From Nectonema munidae (lineage: Eukaryota > Nematomorpha > Nectonematoida > Nectonematidae), in the NCBI GenBank assembly GCA_030549495.1, contig JAUIRK010000106.1, positions 1 to 64,000 on the forward strand: 64,000 nucleotides of DNA, in the 5' to 3' direction. Of the stretch, positions 32,955-46,249 are shown in pieces; position 1 is the stretch's first letter, and each line of letters begins with the position of its first letter. The notes below the pieces were generated by a model. The model was not told where the DNA came from. It was given only the letters and a program-made list of their open reading frames with translations, and did no database searches. Position numbers and translations under genes: made by a program.

Positions 32955-34790
32955 TCAGATTTTGTTATAGCAGTCAAAACACTGGTTGACAGAATGCAAG
33001 GAACAACGACATTTTTGGCATTGTTGCTTTACTTTCTTGATTTTATCCTTTTTCTCTTTATATTTTGGCCCAAAAATGAGCTTTAGACATTGGCTACACC
33101 GTCTATTTACTCCATTTTTGTCTTTCAAACTCGTAAATGAGAGAGAAGCAATGCGAAGTTTATTTTTGCTTTTAGTCTATTGCTGAGCCCTGTGAGGGAT
33201 CTCGATTGTATGAAAGCAATACTCAGTGATTTTACTATTTAGATACTGAAGGAAAACGAGTCTATCTTTCTTGGTTCCAATCCTTTTTTTTTTAGAGAAA
33301 AGACAGTTCCTGCATTGATTCTTTGCAGTGTCCAATAAAAAACACGATGCTTTAGCTGTCAATTTTTTACTTTTTCTCACAGAAGAACCATATGAAATTC
33401 GCTGGTCAAAAATATCGATTCCACATTTAGTATAGTCGTAAAGTTTATATATTGCTTGTTTTTTGATTGCATTTTTTGTCACACCATATATCGGAAGTAA
33501 TGATGAAGCAATCAAAATATTTTTAAAACTTTATTTTTGCTTAACTAGATAGCTATCAACAGAGAAAATTTTCTATACCACTCATCAATTTTTGGATCCT
33601 TTATTCCTTCTGGAACTCCTCTTCTTGAGGGCATGATTGTGCCAATGCATGTAATTTTCTCATTATAGAAACTGCTTAACAGCTACTAAGGTAGTATTTA
33701 TATAAAATGGACCTGCTCCATCAATCGGTTTGCCTGCATATACAATCGATTGAAATGTGTAGGGAAACTCAACCGAACTTAGAGTGTGGAACAAAAGCAT
33801 ATATTTCGAAGGTTTGAGTGGATTGTAAACTTTAAAATTGATAGCAGTTTTTGATGGGTAGAGGGACTCAACAATTGTTAAAAAGCAATAGGTCTCATGT
33901 ACTTACAACAATTAACGTTAAAAATTTCATAAATTTCGCGAAAAGCAGCAAATCTATCTTTTTTCCATCTTTCACCCGTCGTTGATGGATCATCAAAACA
34001 TAAGCTTTTGTTTAAAAAATAAAATTTTTTCATACTCATAACATTTGAAAAAAGTGGACAGCCCAAAGCTGACCAAAGAAAATTCACTCTTAAAAAGTTG
34101 TGCCTTAAAATTCCTCTCAAATATGTCAATCGTGTATATGCAAGCATTTCAGGCAAATTAACAAGTTTAGTGTGCTGACTGCGCGAATCGCAGTGAATGC
34201 ATTCTATCATTATTTTCAATGAAAATGTTTGTAAATTTCAAAACATTTTCAATTATTACTTGGCTTAAAAACAACTCTAAACAATCTTTAGGGGAATCTA
34301 CGCTAATATTTTGTTTTAGTCCTGTCCCCCTCTAATTATATTTTCTTCGCCTGTCTTGCAATTCTAGAAGGAGTTACCTTTGACCAAAGTAAATGCCTAT
34401 CACTAAAACCCTCATTTTTTTCTTTTAAATTTATCCTAAAAATACTCTCAAAATTTTCCTCCTCTGTACTGTTTAAAGCAATATATCTAGATCCATCAAG
34501 TAGATCGTCAACACAATGAAATCTGGAAGAACTTGTCTCCTCAGTAAAAGTTCTTAGATCAAAATCATTAGAAAGCACTGAATTTTCTATAGACTCATCT
34601 TCATCGGTGGAGCACAATTCTTTATACATGAAATTATCATCACTTTCACTTCTACAACATTCTGTGGTGCTTTGCTTCTCCAAACTTTGAAAAATATCAA
34701 AAATATTCTCTACGTCTTCTTTTGGAAAAAGCATCTCTTCAGAATCTTTGTTGGATTCACAACGTCTTTTTGTTTGTTTTTTGCTTGCTC
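32955..34790 (-). pseudogene. piggyBac-like transposase 2
   Basis: The N-terminal acidic region (34336-34790) starts with a basic KRRC stretch and leads into SKVTPSRIARQAKKI. The core follows: LVNLPEMLAYTRLTYLRGIL, LGCPLFSNVMSMKKFYFL and KDRFAAFREIYEIFN (33878-34219). The first catalytic segment reads TIVESLYPSKTAINFKVYNP; relatives have an Asp where Val stands (codon 33870-33872). VYAGKPIDGAGPFYINTT follows, then CIGTIMPSRRGVPEGIKD, but the block with the second Asp is missing between them. The third Asp is present (CGIDIFDQRISYGSS). The C-terminal zinc-binding domain is present as RRCSQCLKL, QQCQKCRCSLHSVNQC and FDC, ending at a TGA at 32955-32957. Stops and frame changes separate the blocks, including a stop after PHRAQQ. 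Confidence 0.78.
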
Positions 34791-35020
34791 ATGGAAAGTT
34801 AGTTCTGTAATGTTAGTATGAATAAAATAGAAAGAAAACAAGAAAGTCTTACCTCACTATGCGTATTTTCGGTAAAACTTGATGAGGTAAATACAAAGTG
34901 TATATAGAGTTTCAGAAGAATGGAATGAATGACAATTTCTTATAATGGGATGATTTTGAAAACTAGATTGATCTTCTAGTCTGATCAATTCCGAGAGTAC
35001 ATGTAGGACGGTACTCCTAA

Positions 35021-35450
35021 AAGTATTCTCACAGTTCTAGTGAAATTCGCCAGTGCTTCTCCTTGAAACCAACTTCCACCTCCTTGCCCCCTATTTCCAC
35101 GTCTGTGTCCTCCATTCATTTTTTCAAAACTCCTCAACCCAACGACTCTACCTCCTGCACCGAAAAAGATGATTCTTCTACGCAGGCGGGCAGGGATAGC
35201 GTGTGTGTCAAGACGAACTCCTACAATATCGATGTCAATAACATTCCACCTTGTCTGCTAACCTACATCAGAGAAGAGGAGTAAGACTTTCTAGCTGACT
35301 TCTTCATCCTATCCAATGCCCTTTGTAATTCAAGATTGATAACAACATCAAAAGAATTCGCATTCAAGAAATAGAGAAAATTGTTCTTAAGTATGAAAGT
35401 TATCGCTTAATGCTGTGCAAGGTTTTAAATGAAAAGAATCAGTAGTCGTG
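35021..35450 (+). pseudogene. unidentified coding-like stretch
   Basis: The frame is open from 35021 to a TAA at 35282-35284. It is rich in Ser, Thr and Pro and ends NIPPCLLTYIREEE. The same frame continues past the stop as DFLADFFILSNALCNSRL, then a frame change leads to RIRIQEIEKIVLKYESYRLM and a stop at about 35445. The codon use looks less AT-biased than the surroundings. I do not recognise the protein. It could be a decayed host exon, a processed pseudogene or part of an unknown element. Confidence 0.3.
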
Positions 35451-35664
35451 TTCAACATTCAAATACCTATAACAACAACAATAATAATAACAAATAATCC
35501 ATTTTTAAATGAAAAATAAGAGAAAGATATTTATTTAGTATTTAGGATATTCAATTAGATATTCTTTATGCGATAAAATGTCAACAGAAAAACACGAAAA
35601 AATAAAAAAAAGTGTCTTTTTTCAACTTAACTAATTAACTAACCAACTCACTAATTATCTAACT

Positions 35665-36648
35665 CAGTGGTTCTCAACTTATTCTCAGTGGATCCCTAAG
35701 GGTCTAAGGAATTCGATAAAAGTCTATTCAAAAAGTTGGGATGTAGACAACTCCCCCAAAACGAACTTGCTCCAGTTGCACTTTAAATTTGCCTTAGGCA
35801 TATCTCTCGCTTTTCAACATTATCTACATCTTGATTTCTTTTAGGTTTAAATTTTTTTTGAGTTTTGTATTAATAAATAAAGGCTAAAAAATTTAATAGT
35901 TCATGTTTTTATACATTACAAAATGTTTTTTGTTTCAACCACTTTGTTCACATTTTCACCCAAATTTTCGGAATCAATGAATTATCTCTTCTTTTTGAAT
36001 TTCAAAATTTTTTAATATTTAAACGATGATACTAAACTGGTTTAATTATTATGTTTTTTGTTATTAGAGCTGCTTTATTTTTAAATTTTTTCTCTTTTAT
36101 TATTCAATATATTCTTTGAATTGATGTCCCAATTGACAAAAGATTCCTCTCATTTTATAACTGATAACCTCCTCATGCTGAGCATTCAAAAAGCCAGCAT
36201 AATAAAACTTACTTACTGCTGTAGTCTATTTCTTCTCAAGATCTTCACTCTAAATATAGCATTAAATATACTAAATTTTTCACAAAAGTTATGTTAAACT
36301 AGCTCAGGAAAGGACACAAAATAGAAATAATGGAACAAGAGACAAATCATTTAGAAAATAAAGGTGAGTACACGTTTGCACAGGCGTTTAGTAGTTGTTA
36401 GAAAGATTTTTAATTAGTTATATAAGAACTCCAACGTTTAAACAGCTGGTCATGGATATCAACTTACTTTTTGCGTTCGATCGAGTATGATTTGTTATAT
36501 CTGACATTAAACGAACTTGTACAGACATAGATGTAGATAGCCTATGCCTGCTCTGATGTTGCGTCTGAAGTGCCAGCCTTGAACATTGGTTTTTGTAGAA
36601 GACTGACGAAATCTCTGCATGCAGTCAGTTTTTGAACCACTATCAAGT
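35665..36648. mobile_element. possible non-autonomous hAT element
   Basis: A typical hAT start, CAGTGGTTCTCAACTTATTC, lies at 35665. A candidate partner, TTTTTGAACCACT, lies near 36634-36646. Flanking 8-mers agree at only five positions, and no coding sequence is seen inside. Confidence 0.35.
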
Positions 36649-36849
36649 TTTCTAAAAGAAATCCTTTATTTTAAGAAATTTAAAGAGTATCCATAAAATT
36701 TCTTAAGCCTGAAATTAAAAATCTTAATTTTGATGAAATTATTGAGAAGAGACGTCAATTTTCTGAAAAATCGCAAATGAGAATAAAAACTTCATTCAAA
36801 CTTAATTATTATTAATTTCTTAGACTTTAATTATTATTCTGCGCGTCTT

Positions 36850-36932
36850 TTGTTCAACCCTTGGGCTTTTATCCGGCCCTCAAGAGCTGTAAAATTTCGA
36901 AATCCGACTCGCAAGAGAATGAGTTTGACAAT
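36850..36932 (-). repeat. solo hAT-like end
   Basis: TTATCCGGCCCTCAAGAGC and then GAATGAGTTTGAC resemble the subterminal and terminal region of hAT elements (GGCCCTC...GAGTTTGAC). No second end was found. Confidence 0.35.
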
Positions 36933-39900
36933 AAATTAACTTTAATGGAGGCAATAATTTGTTTTGAAGACGTTTTAAAACTCCTTTATATAAAATTGAA
37001 AAGTGACATTAAAATGGTCGTGATCAATTCTTAGGCTACCTTTTTGATCAATTCTAACTCCTCTCCCCGATCTCTTTCGAAAGTTTAGCTTAATTGCAGT
37101 TTAAAAATATTTGATATTTCTATATTTTAAACAAACCTTTAATATGATATGATTATGCGAAATTAAACTCATATGAAAAGAGAATTAAAATGATATACTA
37201 TAAAATATTTTTTAAATTTTTAGCCCCGGCTAAAGAGGTTCTCAATTCGCATGTTTAAAAAATAAGCTAATTTACTGAAATAACAAAAAAAATTATTATT
37301 GTGCATAATTTGTTTCATCATATGTTAATCTATTTAAAAAAATTTCATTTTTTCCAATTATTATTATATTTTTGGGCAATTTTAGGCGCTAAAAGTTAAA
37401 TTTTTTTTGCATAATATTCATAGATTCGTAAAAGATGGAAAAAAAAGTCAGGAATATCTTCATTATGATTGATCGCTAATTTGTCTATATGCGAAGAGAG
37501 CAACTATCATTCTGGATTTCTTTCTTCTTAGAAAATCCTTAAATCTATCTTAAAAATTAGGGAAATGATTAAAAGAATAATTTGAAATTTATGGGAAATA
37601 AATTTAATCGTTTTTTACGAGAGATGGAGGAGGTAAATACCTCCAGGTAGGAAACCATGAACTAAATAGTTAAAAATTCGAACTATTCTTCAAAAGCATT
37701 CATTTCAACAAAAGGAGTTTCGTTAACTCTGTCAAAAGTCATCCTAGTATCAATGATATTAATTGAAAAGTGATTTGCAAGTTCTCTAAGTAAGCGTCAG
37801 AAATGTTGGATATACTTTTGCAAACGATCCTTACCATTTTAATTGGTCCTGTTGAAGGACTGTGTCAAGGTTCTACCTGCTCTCCCACTTACGACATAAA
37901 GAATGTTACAAAGAATGGAAAAAGTAAATATCAGTATATACAACTTCAATGATAGTTAAGGGACTGCACCGGCTGTAAACATTTGTCCACGTCCGCTACC
38001 CCGTTTTTGTTATTTTGCAGCCACATCAAAAAATTACTTTTCCTGATTGATGAATATTCGATCCTTTTGAATGGATGTGTGATGTCTTTCTGATAACACT
38101 ATTCTCGTATGATACACATTGCACAATTAGGCAATCGTTATAAACAACCGCCAAATTTTTTACTGAATCCTCATTCTAAAATTGAACATGTTCGCCAGAA
38201 ACTTTTATTCCACATATGGGATCTCACAAATCTTTGCTTAACCCTTTTGCAAACCTTTGGCAAATTACTGTGATACAATAAAACGTATAGCGAGTAGCTT
38301 GATTCTAACAATGTTAGAATCGCTTTTTTATCTGAACTTAAATAAAATCTTATAATCGATGGAAACCAAAAGTTTGATAGAAATTTCAAAAACTCATTTA
38401 GCTTAAGTATTATTATATTAGTGATGTTATCAGTAAAAATGATCATATGATGTCAGAAATAAATAAATTTCAACAAAAATTAACATAGCTATATTGCGTT
38501 TGTAATGAAAAGCGTCTTCAAATGATGTCAAACAATCTTTTCGTATACTCTTTGACCCACCTTTTTCCCTTGCCAAATTTTCGCTTTTTTTGTTAATAAA
38601 TTAACTTTTTGCTTTGATTTGTGGTCTTTGAGTTTGTTTACCAAAATTTTCAATTGATAACATCAAGTTTTCTGCCGTTTCAAAAATCATTGCCTGTCGA
38701 TAAGCGCTCATGACCCCTTTTTTAAAGTGGAAACCAAGCTTTTCAAAATTCCTTGTCCTCATAAAAAATGAAAAATAATATATAGAGTGTTTTCGTTTGG
38801 ATAATCGAGTTTATGGCTTATAGGGAAAGCAATTTGATTGGATGAATATTTGCAAATAAATCCCTTCTTTCGAATATGTATATCCTCTTTACTTGGCATG
38901 TATAAAGGATTAAGTGCAAGGTGCAATATGAAGAGCTACTCTGTTGTTATCTTCATGGAATAAGTTGGAGGATAAAACTGCTAAATCCTACCATTTTTTA
39001 ATTAAATTGTGTTGTTAAAATGTAAAGCACCTGTTTCGAAAAATCAAAGTCTCAGTATTTTTCCTTTTGAAAATAGCGCAAAATTCCTTTCTTTACTTTC
39101 TTCAAATCTCTTTGGAGATGAATGCACAGAAGATAAAGAATGTATAAAAATACGTTGTATAAAAGAAACAAAAAAATTTAGTTAATTGCAATAGTGTAAT
39201 CTTATAAAAAGGAAAACTTAAAGAATTCAATTTTAAAAGAAAGTCTGCAATGCAGTTTTCATCATTCCAGGTTTGGATGTACAAATTCATTGTTCAGCAC
39301 TTTTACAGCTTCATCAATATCAATTTCTTTTTCTTAAAAAAATATACAAAGATTTTACAAAATATATTATTACCGTCTAAGGTAATATCAAGAAAAGTTT
39401 TACATTTCTTTGCGTAGAGTTTTCAGAACTTCTTCCTTTTGCACTTCCATATGATATTAAGCTTGAACGTCCTTTTTAGCACTACTAGGAAGGTCATTTT
39501 TTTTTGTATCAAAAAAGCCATTGTCTTGTATGTGGCCGAAACATAAGAGTTGACAAAGACAAAAATGAACCAAATTTAAAAGTTTGCTATAGAATAAAGG
39601 CAAAAATCTTTATTTTACTTAAAAAAAATAAAGACTAAATATTTTATGTATTATAAATAATAAGTAAGAAAATCTAAAGCTATTTTCCTAAAATTTACAT
39701 TTATTTAAACTCAAATGCTCTAAAATATGTGTCTTGAAATATATCGTTCAAACTCAAAAATTTAGAGGTTTTATTCTAACCGTTGGTTTCTCTGGTGTCA
39801 CAAAAATGAAATGACGTTTGAAATTACGCATTGATTTTCATCAATTGATGATCAATGCATGGATGTTTATTGTAAATTGCGTTCCCCACATTGTGATAAA

Positions 39901-42900
39901 ATTCTTTAACTTTGAAATCCTTCCCAGATGATATCTGATATGCTGTTTCTTCAATGAATCTGTCAATTTCTTTGAAAATTTCATTTGAATTTAAAAGTCT
40001 CTATAGAAAAAAATAAAAACTCCATATTACCCTTTCTATATAAAAACTTGTATTTTCTTTATTTTGATAAAAAAACAGATTTATTTATAAAAAAATACGA
40101 TGTTTGATGTAAGCACTTTCACTTTTCAAGGTGAAAAGTTAAGAATTTTTCTATAAAAGTAAACTTTTAAAATTTTTCATTAATCTATGTTTAGCTTCAA
40201 AACGGAAATTCAAAGCGTTTTTGCTAGGACCAAAATTTTAAATTTGGTCAATGGGATAAAAATGCACATTAAAATCTGAAACAATTTTCTTAAATTATAA
40301 TAATATTCATAAATTAAAGAATGCAGAAATTATAGTCAAATTGCCAACACAGCTGATGTTAATTTAGCTTCCCTTTAAAAGTTCTAATAGCAAATAAAGT
40401 ATATCATTGAAATAATGTAGTAGGCAATAATATTTGGATAAATAAATTTAAATTTTTATTTCGTATAAACTAAACTAAGAAATTTTTTTTATAATTATTG
40501 AGCTTATGGATATTTGATAAAATGACTTAAATTTTAAAAAAACATTTGAAAGAAAAATTAATTTTTTTAATTTTTATTCAAAAAAAGTTTTTATATATAT
40601 AATTTTGTTTATAATTTAAATCTATGAGATATTTTATGGTAATTTTTTTAAAAATTATCAAAATATTTGAATTGATCTCAGAATATTAACACCTTCTAAA
40701 TACAATAATTCAATAAAAATCAATTCATGATAAATAAAACTATCACTTTAATTTTCAAGAAATTTGATATCTAGTAAAACCTTTAAAAAAAGTAAAATTA
40801 TAAATTGATTCGGATATTCTAAAAATACCACTCAAATAATTTTATTTACAAATATTTCCTATTTTTAGAAGTGATAATAGCTAATCTAATTTACTATTAG
40901 CATTGTAATATTACTATACTCATAACTTTTTAAGTAAGTAAGTTTATTTATTTGGAAGCAAAAAAAAAGTTTACACAAAAATGATCAAAAAATGCAATTA
41001 CAAAAAAAATTAAGATCGTAAAAATATATAGAAAAAAGGTAGATAGTTATGTTAAGTAAACATGAATAAATGAAGACAAAACGTTACCATAAAATGAAGA
41101 TATATGTGTTTGAACAAAACTGAGATAAAAGTAATGAGTAAAAAATTCCATAAATGAAAGAAAGTAATTTTTAGGTCAGTTGAGGGCAGACGTAACAATT
41201 TTGTTCGCAAGTGGAAAGTAAGCTATAAGAGGATATGAAAAAAGTTGGCAATAAACGTTTGAATGTCTTCATGGATAAACTCAGTTCATCAAAGAAGAAT
41301 GGATGTTTCCTTTAAAACAGATTCGTTTTAAGATAGTAATGGAATTTTATATGTATTTACTTTTCAATTAGCATATTACTATAAAATGTAGCAAGCGTTA
41401 TTACAGGCTATTATACTTTTTGTATTGCATTAATGATATATATACGAATACAAATGAATTATGGCGCTATGTACGGATCTCCTTCTTAGACCCCCTTCCC
41501 TTTAGTATGGCACTGGATGTAACCAATGGTGTAATTTTCAACAGTCGAATAAAGCTTTCCTAAATTTCATTTGTTTCGTTTATTTTTGATCCAACCATAA
41601 ACGCTACTGGGATAAGAAAAATTTTATATCTACAACTGATATGGGAAAAATATCTTGTGCTACCCCATGGTGATTTTAGCTTGTCACAGAACTTTAGCCC
41701 TTAATCGTCTATTTTCAATTTCTCCTTCAGCATCCTATTATTAACGCCATTATCACTACAAAACTTTATATTTGGAAACATTTTTCGAAGTATCCTTCAT
41801 ATAACTTATATAAAAAATCATTATAACACCTCTCATCTCCACCCTTTTCTTCATTCATTCCTAATCATGTTGTGATAAACCCCTTTATACTGCATTTCCT
41901 TCCTCGCGCTTAATTTGCGCCAACGGTATGATGATCTGTTGATGAATGTTGTAGGCGAAAATTTATCTATATAAGGGTTTTGGTTCCTTTTTTTCATGAA
42001 CAAAAGTTTTACTGATTATTAATTTATTTCATTCCTTTTTTCATGATGTCTCAGCCCCATTTTATCTACATATTTTTCAAATATATTTGTATATATGCTA
42101 TAGTATAAATAATTTAAAAAGAAATTATTTTTCACAATATACTTTTTATATAGAAGTATAAATTTATTAGTTATAGAAAGTTAATTAATTAATAGTAAGT
42201 TTCTTTGTTTCTTTTTTAACTAGTCGGTTAAACAGCTCTAAAGATATTTAGTTTGTTAGTTAGTATCAGTTAAATCAAAATTTTAATGCTAGGAAAAAAT
42301 TGGAAGAATTATTTTAATAAGTATATCCATCGATCTTTATAATCATTTTCTTCAAGTTGAAAAATAATTTATGAATAAAAAATAGTGAAAGTAGGATTAG
42401 ATATTTAATTTACTTGTTATATCAAGTAAGTTAATTATTTAGTCAGTTATTCAGTTTGTGAGATTGTTTATTTTAGTTATTAAAAAATAATTTTTTATCT
42501 TTTTTTTTATTTAAATATTTTTTTTAATAAAGCAACAACTCGCAGACAAACAAATAAACAAGCCAAACTACTAATTAACCACCAACCTATCTAATTTATA
42601 CTATTAATGAAAACTTTTTTATATAAAGCCTTTAAATATATATTATATATAACATTCGTGAAGTTCATCTATATCAGCGGGTGCCTACAGATAAGATACT
42701 GATTGAGCATTGATGAAATTAGATCAAATCATTTAATTCAAAAGTTTAATTGATCAAATTTTCCCAACCATTTTGTTTAAATCGCGAACTGAGATTCTTA
42801 AAAAATCAAAATGGCTGAAGTAAAAAAATGGCGAAAAACTTTCACCTTTTGGGAAAACTTTCATTTGATTTTTTCATTCGATTCATATTTAATCAATACT

Positions 42901-45170
42901 TCATAAAAAATATTCTTTTACAGATTCGATATAAAAAAGCATTCATCACAGATTCTTTTGTGCTCAAATAACAACTGAGCTTTATGATAAGAAAATAGTT
43001 ACTTTGATTGAAACTCTTATGCAAAAGTAAGTTTTGAAAAAATATTAGAATATCTGTTTTGGTATATACAATGTCGAATTTTTTTCTAAAAAATTGCTCA
43101 TCTGAATTAGATTTTAGACGAATCGCGCCAGATTCGACCACGGATGAGAAATTCTAGAGTATCCTTGTATAGCTGCACTCTATATATATGCCTCGTATTT
43201 CTTTTCACTTTCAACTATGGCTTAGCTCTTCCTGGTCCAAATAATGAACTTCACTCCCTCCCTCCCTCACATAACATTTTATTCAAGAGAATTATGCAGA
43301 AGTGATCAATTTTAGATGGCGAGGAATTTGAAGAGACATGTGCAAAATGATCTCTTCCCAATCAAACATACTGCGTGCACGCAGAATTACTTTTTTTTTA
43401 TTCATTGATAGCACATTTGAGTGGATGAAAATATTTTGAAGAAGTGTTGGATGCAAATAACTACACAATCTTGGCATGAATAACGATTTTATCCTGCTTT
43501 ACATATCGCACTAATGAACAAGTGGATGTTTTTGAGATGTAATCGTGTTAGGATATTATTAATATTATATATGCTCACTCATATCTTATTCTACTTTGAT
43601 ATTTTTAAAATGATTTCCCTGGATAATATATATTTCTTATAGAAAGATGGCCTCTGTATAACACGATGCCTTCCAACACGATATATATATACGTAAAATA
43701 ATTACTTAAATTTTGTATAGTATCATAACAAAAAACTGCCTGCCTTATTATCGAAGAAAAGGCGTTTGCCAGTAGTCAGCCATTGCAATGGGAAGAGAGC
43801 GTTCGCCATATACATAAAGCAAATTCTTTTTATGCTTCTTCCTTCTTTGAAGGTAGAAATTGAAATGAACTTTTCGAAACGGATTTGCAAGGCCCAGCGC
43901 GCAGAGATGGAGAACCTTCGGCATTTTAAGTTTTTAGGTTACTGCCTTTAAAACACTGATTACATATGTTACAAATGAGCTAATGCTTAATTAAGAGCTC
44001 TTCTTAATGTAGCTAATTGCAAACACACAATTTGTAGCTTTCAAATACTGAGGATAAATATAATTTAATGAAAACTTTTATTTAGTTCTAAATATTAAAA
44101 TAAGTATAGCATATTTTTTTCTAAAATTTAAGCTACAATGGATTCCTTGCTTTTTCTAAACATATTGGTGTGAATGAACATGGAACGAAATTAATTTTTT
44201 TTTGCGAATTCAATTAACACATGCACATTTTGGAGGTGGATTGATGAAAAATCCTGAAATCAAAATGCTATCTCAAAAAACTAAAGCAAAAAAGCCATCT
44301 ATTGTATTGAAATAATTTTTGTTTATGTCATTTAGTTAATCAAAAAAAAATAAATTTAATTTGCAATTTGTTAAAAAAAAATTTATGAGGACTTTATAGA
44401 AATAATGTCCATATTGTAAAGGGCATTTAAACAAAAAAAGTTTTCCTACTTCTGGCCCAAAGGATACGAGGAATTATTCTTTAAACAAATGTTGAACAAA
44501 TTGTCATACATTTTAGATGCCTTTTGATTTTTGTGTTTTTTAGAGGATTTATTCAGCCTAAATGTAGATAATTTGTGGTATGTAAGGGAAGGTATTAAAG
44601 GAAAAAAACGAAAAAAACATGAGAATTTTTTCAGGTATTCGTTTTCAAAAATTTGTCCTCTGCTTTTCTTTTTAAATGAAACTTTTTAATGAATCTTCAC
44701 CTAACATTGATCGGTAGGGTGATCCATCTGCCCTTACCCTCTCAGATCCACCCCCTCCCCCACGAATGCATCCATTTGTTCTCAATACACAAACTAAACG
44801 TCCCTGCAAAATTTCAGCTCAAATAAAAAATATCCGATGCTTGGCCATTTACTCTCAAGTTTGTATACATTAGAAGTAAAAATATTTTTGCAATAAATGA
44901 CAAAAAAAAATTTGCAGTTGAATTGAATACAAGGCTTTTATGGAGAATCACAGGGATTACTGGATCATGGTTTAGATTTTATGGTTACGCTCGTTGTGCG
45001 TGCGCGCCGAAGGATGTGCAGATGGTCGGTCGGATTGTGGGCTTTAATAATCCCATTAGGTACGCTCAGTAGGCACTTATTGGTTGTTCTGATTACCTAA
45101 CTTCATAAAGTTGTTTTTTACACTACGTTTGGCCAATATATTTATACAAATTTCAGGATTACATATTCAA
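36933..45170. other. 8.2 kb without a recognisable gene
   Basis: Very AT-rich sequence with only short random frames. Minor items: a GGAGGTAAATACCTCC near-palindrome at about 37628; a TTTATTTATTTGGAAGC stretch near 40945 that could be a retroelement 3' end; a CCTCCCTCCCTC tract near 43257; and CTCTGTATAACACGATGCC at about 43650, which resembles a Tigger terminal repeat without a partner. None could be raised to a firm feature. Confidence 0.4.
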
Positions 45171-45176
45171 TAATAA

Positions 45177-45240
45177 TATTTTGAACTATGTCTTGCATCT
45201 TTTTAACTCCTCTCTCAGCAAGTATATTTGTTCTTGGAAT
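45177..45240 (-). repeat. 64 bp fragment identical to part of the 51-52 kb element
   Basis: All 64 bases match 50952-51015. On the minus strand they translate to IPRTNILAERGVKKMQDIVQ, the C-terminal motif of the transposase-like gene at 50940-52660. Similarity ends abruptly on both sides. Confidence 0.9.
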
Positions 45241-45414
45241 TTTTTTCAATTATGTGAAAAAAAGATGAGGGAAAACTTCTGCTGTTTACACTTTGGTATA
45301 TCAGAAGTAGTGCAAAAAGAGAATATTTAAAACTGGTACTCGCATATTCATACCATATGATGCAGTGGCATATCTTTGAGTTAAATAATTTAAGCTCGTA
45401 CACACAGTACGGTA

Positions 45415-45578
45415 ACTCGCAATAATGATGTTCTCAGGGTATCTGCCCAAGGCGGCCAGCTGCCATTCACTGGGATGGAAAGATCATGAATGCTTTGGAG
45501 AACCAGTACAAGCAGAAAGACAGGCTGTGTCTGGTGTAAACGGGGTCCGGGCAAAAGCTCACCCGCATCCAGGGTTGC
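45415..45578 (+). other. GC-richer island with open frames, unidentified
   Basis: About 160 bp near 55 percent GC in AT-rich surroundings. One plus frame is open from about 45422 to 45586 (for example HSLGWKDHECFGEPVQAE), and the minus strand is open too. It ends at a CAGGGTTGCC hAT-like terminal word at 45571. I do not recognise the product. It may be a fragment of an element or exon. Confidence 0.25.
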
Positions 45579-45842
45579 CGAGTTGAAGAAAAATATCCAG
45601 CTCAGACTCTTATAGTACTTATAAAAATTCGACTCAGATTCTGACTTCAAGTATACGTAAAAATCGGACTACGACTCCAAATACTCAAAAACTTGATGGA
45701 TTTAACGCCAACTCTCTTCACTTCCAACTTCAACTAAAAAGGGCCAATCCATATCCTAACAAAAATGAAACTACTTTCTCCATTAAAATAGAGTGAAGCG
45801 TGGAATATCCGAAATAATAAATAAAATTATAATTAGAGGAAT

Positions 45843-46030
45843 TAAAAGTCAATAAATTACACTTTTGATTTACAATAGCACATTTTCTTATTTTATTTAC
45901 TTAGTGTAATAGAAGATCAAGTTATTAGGTCAACAAAAGTTAACTTGTGAGTTTTAACAGTTTTGAAATTTCTCTATATACATTGAAGGTTTCACAAACC
46001 AATCAAAAAATAGTTGATTTAACTTTTTAT
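45843..46030 (+). repeat. diverged dispersed repeat, copy 1
   Basis: Similar to 57816-57990: both contain TTTTGATTT, TTATTAGGTCA with a following CAAA(A/G), and CACAAACCAA(T/C)CAAAA in the same order and spacing. They are perhaps two-thirds identical. Nature unknown. Confidence 0.45.
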
Positions 46031-46249
46031 AATAATTTGAAGAGAGGATTTTTAATATGGGTAAATTTCCGACTTCTCAATTGTGCAACATAAAAATAAT
46101 TGATGATCTGTAGAAATCATTGAAATACCGAATCCGAAAATCGATTTTGAAGATGATGTATATGGTATTCGAAATTAAAAGCGAAAAAGGAATTAATAAA
46201 AACAAAATCATAAACATATGACACAAGGAATAAGTGAAACCTCAAATAT

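Noticed and set aside
32986-33186. Plus-strand frame with membrane-like segments
   Set aside because: It lies opposite the Cys-rich C-terminal domain of the piggyBac transposase and is a shadow.
43650-43690. Complete Tigger MITE at 43.6 kb
   Set aside because: Only one terminal-like word was visible; no inverted partner was found nearby.
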